Of a stretch of DNA of 26,304 nucleotides, positions 1-8,213 are shown piece after piece. The translations under genes and the position numbers were made by a program. A model generated the notes under the pieces. The model was not told the DNA's origin. It did not search any database and saw only the letters and a program-made list of their open reading frames with translations. Position 1 is the stretch's first letter. Every line of letters begins with the position of its first letter. The stretch spans positions 1 to 26,304 of the forward strand of contig NW_026712545.1 of assembly GCF_022539665.2 (NCBI RefSeq), read 5' to 3'. Source of the stretch: Daphnia carinata. Taxonomy: Eukaryota; Arthropoda; Branchiopoda; Diplostraca; Daphniidae.

Positions 1-245
1 CGTTTCAACTTCTAAAGATAATTGCGGTGAAGTTGTTTTTTCTTAGGAGATCCGTCAAATGGTACATTAAAATTGATATTTATTAAATATGACGCACCAT
101 TGCCTTCTCGGCTTCGGTCGAAAACCTTTTCAGTGCCGAAGGAAGCATTTTCAGCCCAACGAAAATCGTCTTTCCGATACAAATTTTGAAAAATGTTGCT
201 TTGAAAAGCAAACAACGATTTGGAATACGAAAAAAGAATAAAGGA
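1..245 (+). pseudogene. hAT transposase remnant, C-terminal dimerisation domain (left copy)
   Basis: Reading + with one frame change gives the hallmark C-terminal hAT dimerisation block. A serine-rich stretch reads SASVENLFSAEGSIFSPT around 105-160, and after a frameshift NRLSDTNFEKCCFEKQ follows around 160-210. This matches the hAT pattern of an S-x-S-V-E-R-x-F-S motif followed by an N-R-L-S stretch. In active elements this part holds transposase multimers together in the nucleus. The domain is broken by a frameshift and by upstream stops, and the window edge cuts off everything before it. An inverted copy lies at about 9800-10034, where the rest of the transposase is present on the minus strand. 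Identification rests on motif recognition; the family is fairly sure, the subfamily unknown. Confidence 0.72.
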
Positions 246-535
246 AATGAAAGAACAATATACTGTTAATGTATTTTTATTATTGGTTGCAAAAAACTCA
301 AAATGATCAATTGGTAAATCAAAGCATAAGTCCCAAAAACGGGGATATCTGAAATATTGACTGGTCTATCGAAATATTACCTTGGTAATAGCTTTTAATC
401 CTAGATTGCGTTGATAAAAATAAAAGTATTGGTATCAGTAGTGTGTGCAATACTTGAAAATACTATCGCGATTTTTTTTGTGAAAATTTAGTACCACGAT
501 ACCGATACTTCTTCGGAGTATCGCTTCCCATCCTA
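246..535 (+). mobile_element. hAT 3' non-coding end with candidate terminal sequence
   Basis: This is AT-rich sequence downstream of the hAT C-terminus, ending at 519-535 in a sequence whose complement begins TAGGATGGGAAGCGATAC. Start-TAG/CAG plus GGATGGG-type termini with internal GTATCG palindromes are common in animal hAT elements. The same terminus occurs inverted at 9571-9590. Compared with the inverted copy (9571-9800), this side has about 71 extra bases at roughly 277-347. No partner terminus for the 5' end of the element is seen in the window. Confidence 0.5.
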
Positions 536-536
536 G

Positions 537-770
537 TTGAAGGTTAAATATTTGTTGCATCGGAAACTAAATATATTGCTGGTGAAAAGTCCCAGAAAAC
601 GGGATTCGAAGGCTTTTGTAAGACATAAGTTCCAAAACAAAGATTGGTTCAAACATGATGATTTAATTTTTTACAGTTTTTTTCAGGTTTTGTTACAGTT
701 TAATTTTTACAGCATGTGTAAAGTATAATTGTATTGCAATTCATACTTTTAAAAAAGCACAAGGTGAAAT
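537..770. other. Flank between hAT end and BEL scrap, no recognised gene
   Basis: The sequence holds an ATG-initiated open frame of 63 codons (537-728, +) with basic residues, but nothing in it resembles a family I know. It recurs inverted at 9334-9570. There the corresponding frame is longer (down to 9054 on the minus strand) only because it runs on antisense through the BEL/Pao remnant. I regard it as non-coding or as an unrecognised fragment. Confidence 0.4.
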
Positions 771-835
771 TTCACATTCAGTCGAGTTGCCACTCCACAC
801 TGCACATCTTCTTCTTGGAAGCTTCCCAGAACGTT
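771..835 (-). pseudogene. BEL/Pao scrap, terminal 65 bp
   Basis: This short piece matches the outer end of the BEL/Pao remnants at 5596-5660 and 9268-9333 almost base for base. The match stops abruptly after 835, where tRNA-Leu flank begins. It therefore marks a deletion breakpoint: in the right-hand copy the full BEL remnant follows at this point. It has no independent coding meaning. Confidence 0.65.
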
Positions 836-862
836 GTTACCAGGTGACTTTAAACTCGTTGT

Positions 863-945
863 TACCAGGTGTGAGGATCGAACTCACGTCTCAATACAGA
901 GACCAGAACTTAAGTCTGGCGCCTTAACCACTCGGCCAACCTGGT
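863..945 (-). tRNA. tRNA-Leu (anticodon TAA), intact
   Basis: Read on the minus strand, all arms of a class II tRNA fold. The seven-base-pair acceptor is ACCAGGT with ACCTGGT and discriminator A. The D arm contains GGCCGAGTGGTTAAGG. The anticodon stem CCAGA/TCTGG holds loop CTTAAGT, giving anticodon TAA. The long variable arm pairs TCTC with GAGA. The T arm pairs GTGAG with CTCAC around TTCGATC, the internal B box. At 83 nt with no intron it is a canonical leucine tRNA. No T-run of four or more follows within about 30 bases of the 3' end, so Pol III termination may be inefficient here. This is the only fully intact member of the local tRNA-Leu family. Confidence 0.93.
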
Positions 946-1086
946 GTTCAATAACACTATTTTACTTAATTGGAGTACCAGCCAAGAATTCCAATCGTCC
1001 AATGAGACACTTAAAAAAAATGAACAGACTACGATAGAAGAGAAGATTGCTGTCATTTACCATTCTCGTGACTACAAACTAGTGGT

Positions 1087-1169
1087 TACCAGGTGTGATG
1101 AACGAACTCACGGCTCTATACAAAAACCAGAACTTAAGTCTGGCGCCATAACCAGTCGGCCAACATGGT
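1087..1169 (-). pseudogene. tRNA-Leu(TAA) pseudogene, unit 2
   Basis: A degenerate second copy of the tRNA at 863-945, with the same length and arms recognisable. It has an acceptor mismatch (CATGGT against ACCAGGT), base changes in the D arm (GACTGGTTATGG), extra A residues replacing the variable-arm stem, and ATGAACG in place of the intact T-loop context. The TAA anticodon loop survives. It is probably non-functional. Confidence 0.8.
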
Positions 1170-1261
1170 ACACTAAAAATCAGTAACAGTAGCAGTAATA
1201 GCTGCTACAAAGAAATTTTCTTTCTTTCCAGTTGTACACAACCGTTAAACAATACATTTAA

Positions 1262-1345
1262 GATCAACGTGTGAAAATCCAACTTACGTATCTATGAAGA
1301 AACGAAAACTGAAGTCTGGTGCCTTAACATCTAGGCTAATCAATT
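1262..1345 (-). pseudogene. tRNA-Leu pseudogene, unit 3 (heavily decayed)
   Basis: The middle of the tRNA is still visible as TTAAGGCACCAGACTTC on the minus strand and a B-box-like TTGGATTTTC, but the acceptor no longer pairs. The matching unit in the second copy (7109-7192) retains TTAAG in the anticodon loop where this one has TTCAG. Confidence 0.6.
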
Positions 1346-1481
1346 AATATATCTTCAGCAATCAAATAATTGTGTAAAGTATTATCAGCACATGGTTGCG
1401 AAAGATTTAATAACAGAAATCCAATTTACCAGGATATAGATGCAATTTAGCGTTAGTCGTCTATTGTAGCAAACTTATGTT

Positions 1482-1563
1482 TACCAGATATGAGGATCGA
1501 ACTTACGTCCCTATACAGAGACAGCAATTAAGTCTGGCGCCTTAACAACACGGTGAACCTTGT
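1482..1563 (-). pseudogene. tRNA-Leu(TAA) pseudogene, unit 4
   Basis: The T arm (CGTAAGTTCGATCCTCAT) and the TTAAGGCGCCAGAC segment are preserved. The acceptor reads ACAAGGT against ATCTGGT, and the anticodon stem is damaged. The flank on its 5' side (1564-1690) resembles the flank of the intact tRNA (946-1060), showing that tRNA and flank were duplicated together. Confidence 0.72.
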
Positions 1564-2000
1564 GTTCACTAATACTATTTTACTTAATTGGAATCTTAGC
1601 TTAGAAATCCAATTGTCCACTGAGACACGCAAAAAAATGAACAGATTAAGATAGAACAGAAGATTGTTGTCATTTGCTATTTTTTTTATTGTTTCTTACC
1701 TTTTTCAAATTGATTTATTCCTAAATCTACCAGGAAATAAAATTCATTTAACGATTTTTCGACGTGGCATGGTTCTATCTGCAACCAATATAATCCTTGT
1801 GGTTAACGATGTTTCCTAGCTTATGGTCCAACCTCCAATGAATGGGCAGCGCAGTTAAAACGTTATTTTAAAAAGTTTACCAACGGAAATCATTTGTCTT
1901 ATAGAGCATGGTTTTCAATGTAAGATAAGAAACACAGCGCGAATGAATTAATTAAACAGTGTTCACTATGAAAACAAGTGAATACGAAGAATTTAGCGTT
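1564..2000. other. AT-rich flank, no gene seen
   Basis: No open frame of interest and no recognised motif. The first 120 bases are a diverged repeat of the flank at 946-1060. The rest is shared only with the second copy at 7410-7830. Confidence 0.5.
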
Positions 2001-2512
2001 ATATTATGATTATTCACATTACATTTTTACCAGCGAATGTCCGACGGATTCGTTCCTCTAAAGATAAAAAACTAAGGGTAGCTATCATGTCCTGATCATC
2101 CCAAGATCTGAAACTTTCTCCATCTTACCGCTCAGTTTATTTTCTACGCAAACAACAGAAACAAAAAGAAAAAAACTAATAAAACCAAAACCTAAAAATA
2201 AAATAATAAATTCGTATTAGTATTATTATATAGGGTAAAAAAGCGAATTGGGACAGCGTTTGGGTTAACACTCTTTCTTATGGGGAATGTGTGTAAAGCC
2301 GATCTGCTAATTTCGGACAAAAACCATTGGACACTTATGTTAATCTGATCAGTCTTATTTTTCCAAACTAATTTATTCGTTCGATTCAGTTTTTAATTCT
2401 GAATCGAATAGCTTAAGACACCGAAGAAGGTGCAATAAAAAAATATAGCGAAATGTATGTTTCAATAACCAAAACAATGAGCTGTCAAAACGAGACATCA
2501 ATTTTTCTGGCC

Positions 2513-2605
2513 TGGTAACTTGTGATCGAAACTCACCCCAAACACATAAAGTATTGATTTTTAAGATCGTATTAAACACTTCGCTCTTTAAGTAGCCAAT
2601 AGACC
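2513..2605 (-). pseudogene. Possible decayed leucine-type tRNA remnant
   Basis: On the minus strand a TTGGCTACTTAAAGAGCG segment, a central CTTAAAA loop flanked by GAT/ATC, and GTGAGTTTCGATCAC near the 3' end fall at the spacing of the tRNA-Leu parts nearby. No acceptor stem forms. The piece recurs at about 18940-19030 (+) and 19750-19840 (-). This is a weak call. Confidence 0.3.
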
Positions 2606-3100
2606 ATAGGTTCAACGGTAAAAAACAAAAAATAATGTGATATATTTTTCCAACAGCTCCCATGACGCCAAATCTGGACAGCAGACTAAGGATAAGTTGT
2701 ATACGAAGTAATTGTAACATGTTCATAGCACAGCCATAAAGCTTTGGCAAACAAATTTGAAAGTCGGTGGTTCCACCCTGTATAGCGACCGATTATAATT
2801 CATTCTTTATACATTTCAGCTCATTTTTTTAAACCATACGATTTTCTTTCTTATTCAAGAGAGATAGTTAATTCATTTTAATCATCCAAAACTAACATTT
2901 TTCCAATTAATATGGACATCACAGGGTTCGCCTAAATTCCGTTTATAAATCGGAAAGTTCGCACCTTAGCCAGCTTACAATATTCATCTATCCTGTGATT
3001 GCAATTTCCATATTTTTTACAGAAGCACCAATGGCACTAATTGGGACAGCAGACTATAAAGCAAACAACGATGGTAGGCTGTGTATTTATTAGTAGACAA

Positions 3101-3168
3101 CAGTGGCCTAGTCATACAGTATTGGAGTACTAACTCGAAGGTTTGTGGTTCAAAACCCGTTGCGGCTC
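3101..3168 (+). pseudogene. tRNA-like unit 1
   Basis: An A-box-like TGGCCTAGTCATACAG and a B-box-like GGTTCAAAACCC lie at tRNA spacing. The acceptor stem is not convincing. It sits just downstream of a copy of the recurring ACTAATTGGGACAGCAGACTA motif (3036-3057). Confidence 0.5.
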
Positions 3169-3385
3169 ATGTGCTAATATCTATTTATTATTTTTAATTA
3201 ACAAACGCAATATCAACAAATATTGCTATTAATAGATTCGCTTAAATTTTCACTACAGGGCTGTTACCTGATACCTATAACTAATGCTTTAAATTCTTAT
3301 GTTTTTAAATAAGCACCCATGACGCTAATTAGGGACAGTAGCCTAATTACAAAAAGAGATGTTATGCTTATCAAATGAATTTTGT

Positions 3386-3445
3386 TAACCATTTTATTAT
3401 TGATTACCATCCTAAAGGGTAATGGTTCTATGACTGTCAAGGAAC
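3386..3445 (+). pseudogene. tRNA-like unit 2 (decayed)
   Basis: Only the 3' half is recognisable, a B-box-like GGTTCTATGACTGTCAAGG at 3424-3442. The A-box half has been lost. Position and flanks match those of the better-preserved units. Confidence 0.38.
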
Positions 3446-3714
3446 TATTTTGAAATTTAATAATCCTCATTTTTCCATTTCTAAATCACTGGTATTTCTA
3501 AATCACTACTACAATATCAACAATATTAGGAACAACAGATTCAGTTAAGTTCTCTCTACATGGCTATTGAATATTTTTATGAAAATCATGTGAAAATATG
3601 CATCTAATCGGTGATTGAAATTTTTTTATTTATTAAATAAGCTCCCGTGATGCTAATTTAGGACAGCATTCTACATACTGAAATGCACACTTTATGCTTT
3701 TAGCATTTTATTTT

Positions 3715-3784
3715 GCACCATAGCATAATCGTAAGATGTTGAATTGACAACCAAAAGGCTAACGGTTCTATACCGTATGGTACA
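3715..3784 (+). pseudogene. tRNA-like unit 3 (best-preserved fold)
   Basis: The 5' GCACCAT pairs with 3' ATGGTAC at six of seven positions. TAGCATAATCGTAAGA forms an A box/D arm, GTTG/CAAC gives a short anticodon stem, and ACGGTTCTATACCGT forms a clean T arm with B box. The total is 69-70 nt, right for a class I tRNA. Amino-acid identity cannot be assigned because the anticodon loop has shifted. Its inverted copy is 17589-17658. Confidence 0.62.
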
Positions 3785-4050
3785 TCTACTACAATTTTTT
3801 CTTATTTGATGAGATATTTTGAAATCACTAAGAACACCTTAAACTAAAGCAATATCATCAATACTGGTATCAATAGATTGATTTAAGTTACCTCTACATG
3901 GCTGTTGAATATTTTAGGAAAATCACGTGAAAATATTTATCTAATGGGGGATTGTAATTCTTATGTTTTCTACACAAGCTTCCGTAACACTAATTTGGGA
4001 CAGCAAACTACATACAACAAGACATGTTATGCTTTTTAACAATATTTCCT

Positions 4051-4118
4051 CAACCATAGCATAGTTGTAAGACGTATGATTGCCACCGTAAACGATATTG
4101 GTTCTATACTGTCAAGGC
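4051..4118 (+). pseudogene. tRNA-like unit 4
   Basis: ATAGCATAGTTGTAAGA (A box) and ATTGGTTCTATACTGT (B box) are spaced as in unit 3. The region between could read as a GCC anticodon. The acceptor ends do not pair well. It is mirrored at 17256-17323. Confidence 0.55.
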
Positions 4119-4399
4119 ACTATTTTCAAGTTTCGTTTTCCTCATTCCCGTATTTTTCCCTTTTTTATGAGATATTTGTAAATCATTATAGATACCTTAC
4201 ACTACTACATTATCAATAATATTAGGATCAAAAGATTCGTTTAAGTTTTCTCTTCATGGCTATTGAATGTTTTATTTAAATCATGCGAAATTATACATCT
4301 AATCGGTAATTGCAATTTTATGTTTTTTACATAAGGTCTCATGACGCTAATTTGGGACAGCAGACTACATACTAGAGGACATATTACGCTTTTCAACTT

Positions 4400-4448
4400 T
4401 GTGTTGCTCGAGATGCTATAGGAGAATGGTTCCATACCGTCTGGGCAC
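4400..4448 (+). pseudogene. tRNA-like unit 5 (decayed)
   Basis: A B-box-like ATGGTTCCATACCGTCTGGGC remains. The 5' half has been replaced or deleted, so no D arm is visible. It is mirrored at about 16926-16974. Confidence 0.38.
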
Positions 4449-4740
4449 TACAATTTCTTTTTCCAAATTTTTGAACTATCCCCTTTTTATGAGATATTTT
4501 TAAATCGCTAAAGATACCTTAAACTAAAACAATATCAAAAACATTAGGACCAATAGATTCTTTGAAGTTTTCTCTATATGGCTGTTGAATATTTTGTGAA
4601 AATCATGTGACAATATTTATCTAATGGGGGATAGCAATTCTTATATTTCTTTACATTAGCTCCCATGACGCTAATTTGGGATAGCACGCCACGTACTAAA
4701 TATTAAGTAATAAGTATTATATTTTCTTGCTTCAATATGT

Positions 4741-4805
4741 AAGCGGTGGTATAGTCGTAGGACTTTGGATTGTCAACCCGAAGATTGATGGTTCAACTCA
4801 AATTG
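4741..4805 (+). pseudogene. tRNA-like unit 6 (possibly Asp-type)
   Basis: GGTGGTATAGTCGTAGGAC gives the D-arm region. CTTTGG pairs with CCGAAG around a loop containing TTGTCAA, which would present anticodon GTC. GATGGTTCAACTC gives the B box. The acceptor is degraded. It is mirrored at 16569-16633. Confidence 0.52.
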
Positions 4806-4989
4806 TAGAATATGAACAGATTGCTTTGCCTAATTGTTTCATTTTGTGAGATACTTTTAAACATTCTATGACACAGAATGACAGACTTGTGTAAGCTTCC
4901 TCTACATGGATGTTGCATATCTTATAAAAATTATGCGACAATATTCATGTAATCGGTAATGGCGAATTGTATCATTCATAAAAATTACG

Positions 4990-5050
4990 ATGGCAGTGGC
5001 TCTGTCGTAAGATGTTGGAATGGGAACCAAAGGATTGAAAAATTGATTCT
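4990..5050 (+). pseudogene. tRNA-like unit 7
   Basis: The A-box half GTGGCTCTGTCGTAAGATG is clear. The 3' half (ATTGAAAAATTGATTC) is a poor B box. It is mirrored at about 16324-16384. Confidence 0.42.
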
Positions 5051-5595
5051 TAATGCGACAAATATTTATTATTTTCCATTATTGGTTTTTTAATCACACT
5101 TTGTGTGATATTATGGAATCGCAATGAATGTTTGTAGGAAAACCTCAGAAAAATATAATATGAATTATGAAGAAACAGGCCTTATGGATCCATGAATCGC
5201 AAACACTACATTGGTTGCAATCATCCTTTGTACCTGTGCTTTTACACAGCATTCAGAGAAAACGTAGCCACTTTGTTCAGTATCTTTGACAAAGGCAAAA
5301 GAAACCCCTAATCGCGCCTCTAATCGTGCTCGAGACCTCGATCAGCGTCGTGATCCTTCTATAAAGACCTTGCCTGTTGTCTTTTTGCCCTTTTTTCCTT
5401 TTGCCTTCGTACTGTAAAACAGAAAAAATAATTATGAGGAATTAGGGAATTTAAAACATTAAACTGACCAAGTGCTATAATCGTACAATGAAAACACACC
5501 ATCTTTTGTCAAAGTGACATGAGAAGTAATTGCCTCAGATGACCCTGGTGTTGGCAGCGACTGGAAATGTCCGTTCCATTGTATGGATCACATGG

Positions 5596-6410
5596 ATCAC
5601 ATTCAGTCGAGTTGCCACTCCACACTGCACATCTTCTTCTTGGAAGCTTCCCAGAACGCAGAAATCGTATCGTTGAAGAATACAGAGGCAGGTCACCGGG
5701 CGCTGGTAAATTTTTGAAGAATATGCCAATATCTTATGGACGAACACCGCTATAAAGAAACTGGTTTAGCATTTACGGATCAGGTTCTTCGGGGCCCAGG
5801 CTAACATGGATCAGTTGCCGTGCATTCAGAAGGGCTGTTACTTCGGCGACGACTGTTTTTAAGATTCGACGGTGACTAGCCGATTCCCTATGCCAAATTT
5901 CATGGAACAGGATTGCAGAGTTTTGAGTTTCTTCGCACTCTTCCAAATGCGGTCTATGTGGGTGAGAAAAATGTCATTCGATTACAACCTGGATTTTTCC
6001 GTATAGTTTGGTCATTTTCTACAAGACCTGGCGAAGTTTTTGCCGGCTGTGACCAAGTTGGTAGCATTATCGCTTGGTCTTTGGTAAAACAGAGAAGCAA
6101 AGGAGAAATTCTTGCACGCTGAATCCGTCGAGAAGTATGGCGTACCTTTGGCGATACTCAGTCCCGACTGCATGTGGTAATCTCTATACCATAGTGTATA
6201 CAGTAACCTTAGTGTGCAGGTAACATCGCTGAAACGATGAGTTCTATTTCGAACTATTTCAATATTTGGGGACGAACCTATCAATTGAGTTGGTATTTTA
6301 TTGGACACAAGGAATGACCCGTTAGCGGTGGTACGGAACACCTTAAGGATTTTTGCCGCACCGTAATATGCAATAAAGGTGGAGTAAAAAACATTGAAGA
6401 TCAAACTATT
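5596..6410 (-). pseudogene. BEL/Pao retrotransposon pol remnant (RNase H to integrase C-terminus)
   Basis: Read from 6410 down, a frame gives IAYYGAAKILKVFRTTANGSF, resembling the start of BEL/Pao RNase H (pattern YGAAAYLR, then a strand, then S-K-x-R-V-A-P). RPSDNATNLVTAGKNFARS resembles the end of that domain (pattern D-N-P-A-D-x-A-T-R-G). Near 5870-5780 a frame gives AEVTALLNARQLIHVSLGPEE, the signature after the BEL integrase core (normally L-N-S-R-P-L-T-x-V-S, then L-T-P-N-H-F). The integrase core between them is missing, the first RNase H aspartate position is changed, and stops interrupt. No LTR is seen. An inverted copy is at 8515-9332. Confidence 0.66.
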
Positions 6411-6692
6411 TTCAGGTTCAGGATTTCATTAGACTAATAACGTAATGAATGTGGATGGCACAAGGGGCTATTAATAAAATGACAAACCCAATCAAATAAT
6501 ATGTGATAACTCAAGCATGCACCTTCAACCATACTCGGTGGACATCTTGCAGCATGTATTTTTCATATCGAGCATGCAATCCGATAAGATAGATTCGTAC
6601 AATGAATAGCACATATTCCTGGAACCCAGCTCACTCCGAAGAATGAACTGACTACGAAAGAAAGGAATTTTGCTGTCATTTGCTATTTTCTT
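6411..6692. other. Non-coding flank between BEL remnant and tRNA-Leu block
   Basis: No motif recognised. It is mirrored at about 8225-8515 with few changes. It carries the short duplicated phrase TTTGCTGTCATTTGCTATTT, also found upstream of tRNA units at 1050 and 1660. Confidence 0.4.
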
Positions 6693-6709
6693 GACTTTAA
6701 ACTCGTTGT

Positions 6710-6792
6710 GACCAGGTGTGAGGATCGATTTCACGTCTCTATTCAGAGACCAGAACTTAAGTCTGGCGCCTTACCCACTCGGCCAACCTGGT
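6710..6792 (-). pseudogene. tRNA-Leu(TAA), near-intact copy with damaged T arm
   Basis: This is the counterpart of the intact tRNA at 863-945. Acceptor and anticodon arms are preserved. The T stem changes from GTGAG to GTGAA, and the T loop/B box from GTTCGATC to AATCGATC. The D loop gains a G (GAGTGGGTAAGG), and the discriminator base is C rather than A. Loss of the conserved B-box GTTC argues against normal Pol III transcription, so I call it a pseudogene. Confidence 0.75.
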
Positions 6793-6932
6793 GTTCAATA
6801 ACACTATTTTACTTAATTGGAGTACTAGCCAAGAATTCCAATCGTCCAATGAGACACTAAAAAAAATGAACAGACTACGATAGAAGAGAAGATTGCTGTC
6901 ATTTACCATTCTCGTGACTACAAACTAGTGGT

Positions 6933-7015
6933 TACCAGGTGTGATAAACGAACTCACGGCTCTATACAAAAACCAGAACTTAAGTCTGGCGCCATAACCA
7001 GTCGGCCAACATGGT
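6933..7015 (-). pseudogene. tRNA-Leu(TAA) pseudogene, copy of unit 2
   Basis: Virtually identical to 1087-1169, with the same acceptor mismatch and damaged variable arm. One base differs near the T arm (GATAAACG here, GATGAACG there). Confidence 0.78.
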
Positions 7016-7108
7016 ACACTAAAAATCAGTAACAGTAGCAGTAATAGCTGCTACAAAGAAATTTTCTTTCTTTCCAGTTGTACACAACCGTTAAACAATA
7101 CATTTAAG

Positions 7109-7192
7109 ATCAACGTGTGAAAATCCAACTTACGTAGCTATGAAGAAACGAAAACTTAAGTCTGGTGCCTTAACATCTAGGCTAATCAATTA
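7109..7192 (-). pseudogene. tRNA-Leu pseudogene, copy of unit 3
   Basis: Counterpart of 1262-1345. It keeps CTTAAG in the anticodon loop, so it is closer to the ancestral state than its partner. The acceptor stem is still lost. Confidence 0.58.
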
Positions 7193-7327
7193 ATATATCT
7201 TCAGCAATCAAATAATTGTGTAAAGTATTATCAGCACATGGTTGCGAAAGATTTAATAACAGAAATCCAATTTACCAGGATATAGATAAAATTTAGCGTT
7301 AGTCGTCTATTGTAGCAAACTTATGGT

Positions 7328-7409
7328 TACCAGATATGAGGATCGAACTTACGTCCCTATACAGAGACAGCAATTAAGTCTGGCGCCTTAACAACACGGT
7401 GAACCTTGT
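7328..7409 (-). pseudogene. tRNA-Leu(TAA) pseudogene, copy of unit 4
   Basis: Counterpart of 1482-1563 with the same defects. Confidence 0.7.
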
Positions 7410-8179
7410 GTTCACTAATACTATTTTACTTAATTGGAATCTTAGCTTAGAAATCCAATTGTCCACTGAGACACGCAAAAAATTGAACAGATTAAGGTAG
7501 AACATATGATTGTTGTCATTTGCTATTTTTTTTATTGTTTCTTACCTTTTTCAAATTGATTTATTCCTAAATCTACCAGGAAATAAAATTCATTTAACGA
7601 TTTTTCGACGTGGCATGGTTCTATCTGCAACCAATATAATCCTTGTGGTTAACGATGTTTCCTAGCTTATGGTCCAACCTCCAATGAATGGGCAGCGCAG
7701 TTAAAACGTTATTTTAAAAAGTTTACCAACGGAAATCATTTGTCTTATAGAGCATGGTTTTCAATCTAAGATAAGAAACACAGCGCGAATGAATTAATTA
7801 AAGAGTGTTCACTATGAAAACAAGTGAATACGAAGAATTTAGCGTTATATTATGATTATTCACATTACATTTTTACCAGCGAATGTCGGACGGATTCGTT
7901 CCTCTAAAGATAAAAAACTAAGGGTAGCTATCATGTCCTGATCATCCCAAGATCTGAAACTTTCTCCACCTTCGCTCAGTTTATTTTCTACGCAAACAAC
8001 AGAAACAAAAGAAAAAAACTAATAAAACCAAAAACTAAAAATAAAATAATAAATTCGTATTAGTATTATTATATAGGGTAAAAAAGCGAATTGGGACAGG
8101 GTTTGGGTTAACACTCTTTCTTATGGGGAATGTGTGTAAAGCCGATCTGCTAATTTCGAACAAAAACCATTGGACACTT
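7410..8179. other. AT-rich flank of duplicated block, no gene
   Basis: Matches 1564-2336. Contains AATTGGGACAGGGTTTGGG near 8090, related to the recurring GGGACAGCA motif of the tRNA-like block. No coding signal. Confidence 0.5.
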
Positions 8180-8180
8180 C

Positions 8181-8213
8181 GTCTCTGTATATAGACGTGA
8201 GTTCGATCCTCCA
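8181..8213 (+). pseudogene. tRNA-Leu fragment, 3' third
   Basis: GTCTCTGTATATAGACGTG followed by AGTTCGATCCTC is the variable arm and T arm of the local tRNA-Leu, here on the + strand. It is joined on its left to unrelated sequence and ends before the acceptor. It marks the inner breakpoint of the BEL-containing inverted repeat. Confidence 0.7.

Larger units (their letters stand above)
846..2336. repeat. Direct duplication, copy 1 (partner 6693-8179)
   Basis: About 1.49 kb carrying four tRNA-Leu units and AT-rich flank is repeated in the same orientation at 6693-8179 with few substitutions and small indels. The repeat begins at a shared GACTTTAAACTCGTTGT and ends at a shared GGACACTT, after which the two copies diverge. 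Copy 1 continues into the long tRNA-like block. Copy 2 jumps to an inverted piece of tRNA-Leu. Confidence 0.88.
2001..5584. repeat. Long inverted repeat, left arm (partner 15790-19543)
   Basis: About 3.6 kb matches the reverse complement of 15790-19543 nearly base for base from end to end. The partner has about 180 extra bases at 18722-18900 and scattered substitutions. A third, internally deleted copy in this orientation is split between 19542-19885 and 24711-25345. Within the arm sit about seven tRNA-like units at roughly 290-350 bp spacing and, at the far end, the start of an exon-like segment (5535-5584). There is no open frame of substance. Confidence 0.92.
5596..6748. repeat. Inverted repeat, left arm (partner 8180-9333)
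   Basis: About 1.15 kb holding the BEL/Pao remnant plus 300 bp of non-coding flank and the 3' half of a tRNA-Leu is matched in reverse complement by 8180-9333. The 1.4-kb loop between the arms is the directly duplicated tRNA-Leu block. Confidence 0.88.
6693..8179. repeat. Direct duplication, copy 2 (partner 846-2336)
   Basis: Same content and order as 846-2336: four tRNA-Leu units then AT-rich flank. Small private changes exist, for example ATAGATAAAATTTAG here against ATAGATGCAATTTAG there. The right end jumps at GGACACTT into an inverted tRNA-Leu piece. Confidence 0.88.

Noticed and set aside
537-728. Host protein gene start (63-codon frame)
   Set aside because: No recognisable domain, no splice or promoter evidence, and part of a duplicated non-coding flank.
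834-1186. Overlapping + strand open frames at 834-1037 and 944-1186
   Set aside because: They translate tRNA-Leu genes and pseudogenes antisense. Their similarity to each other comes from the tRNA repeats.
3036-5050. CRISPR-like array
   Set aside because: Repeats are about 330 bp apart, diverged and built on tRNA-like bodies, and the genome is eukaryotic. There are no short identical repeats and no cas genes.
3101-5050. Ordinary tRNA-derived SINE insertions
   Set aside because: Units are in strict tandem with continuous shared flanks, and no A-rich tails or target duplications were seen. Tandem duplication of a tRNA locus fits better, though a SINE-like origin of the first unit cannot be excluded.
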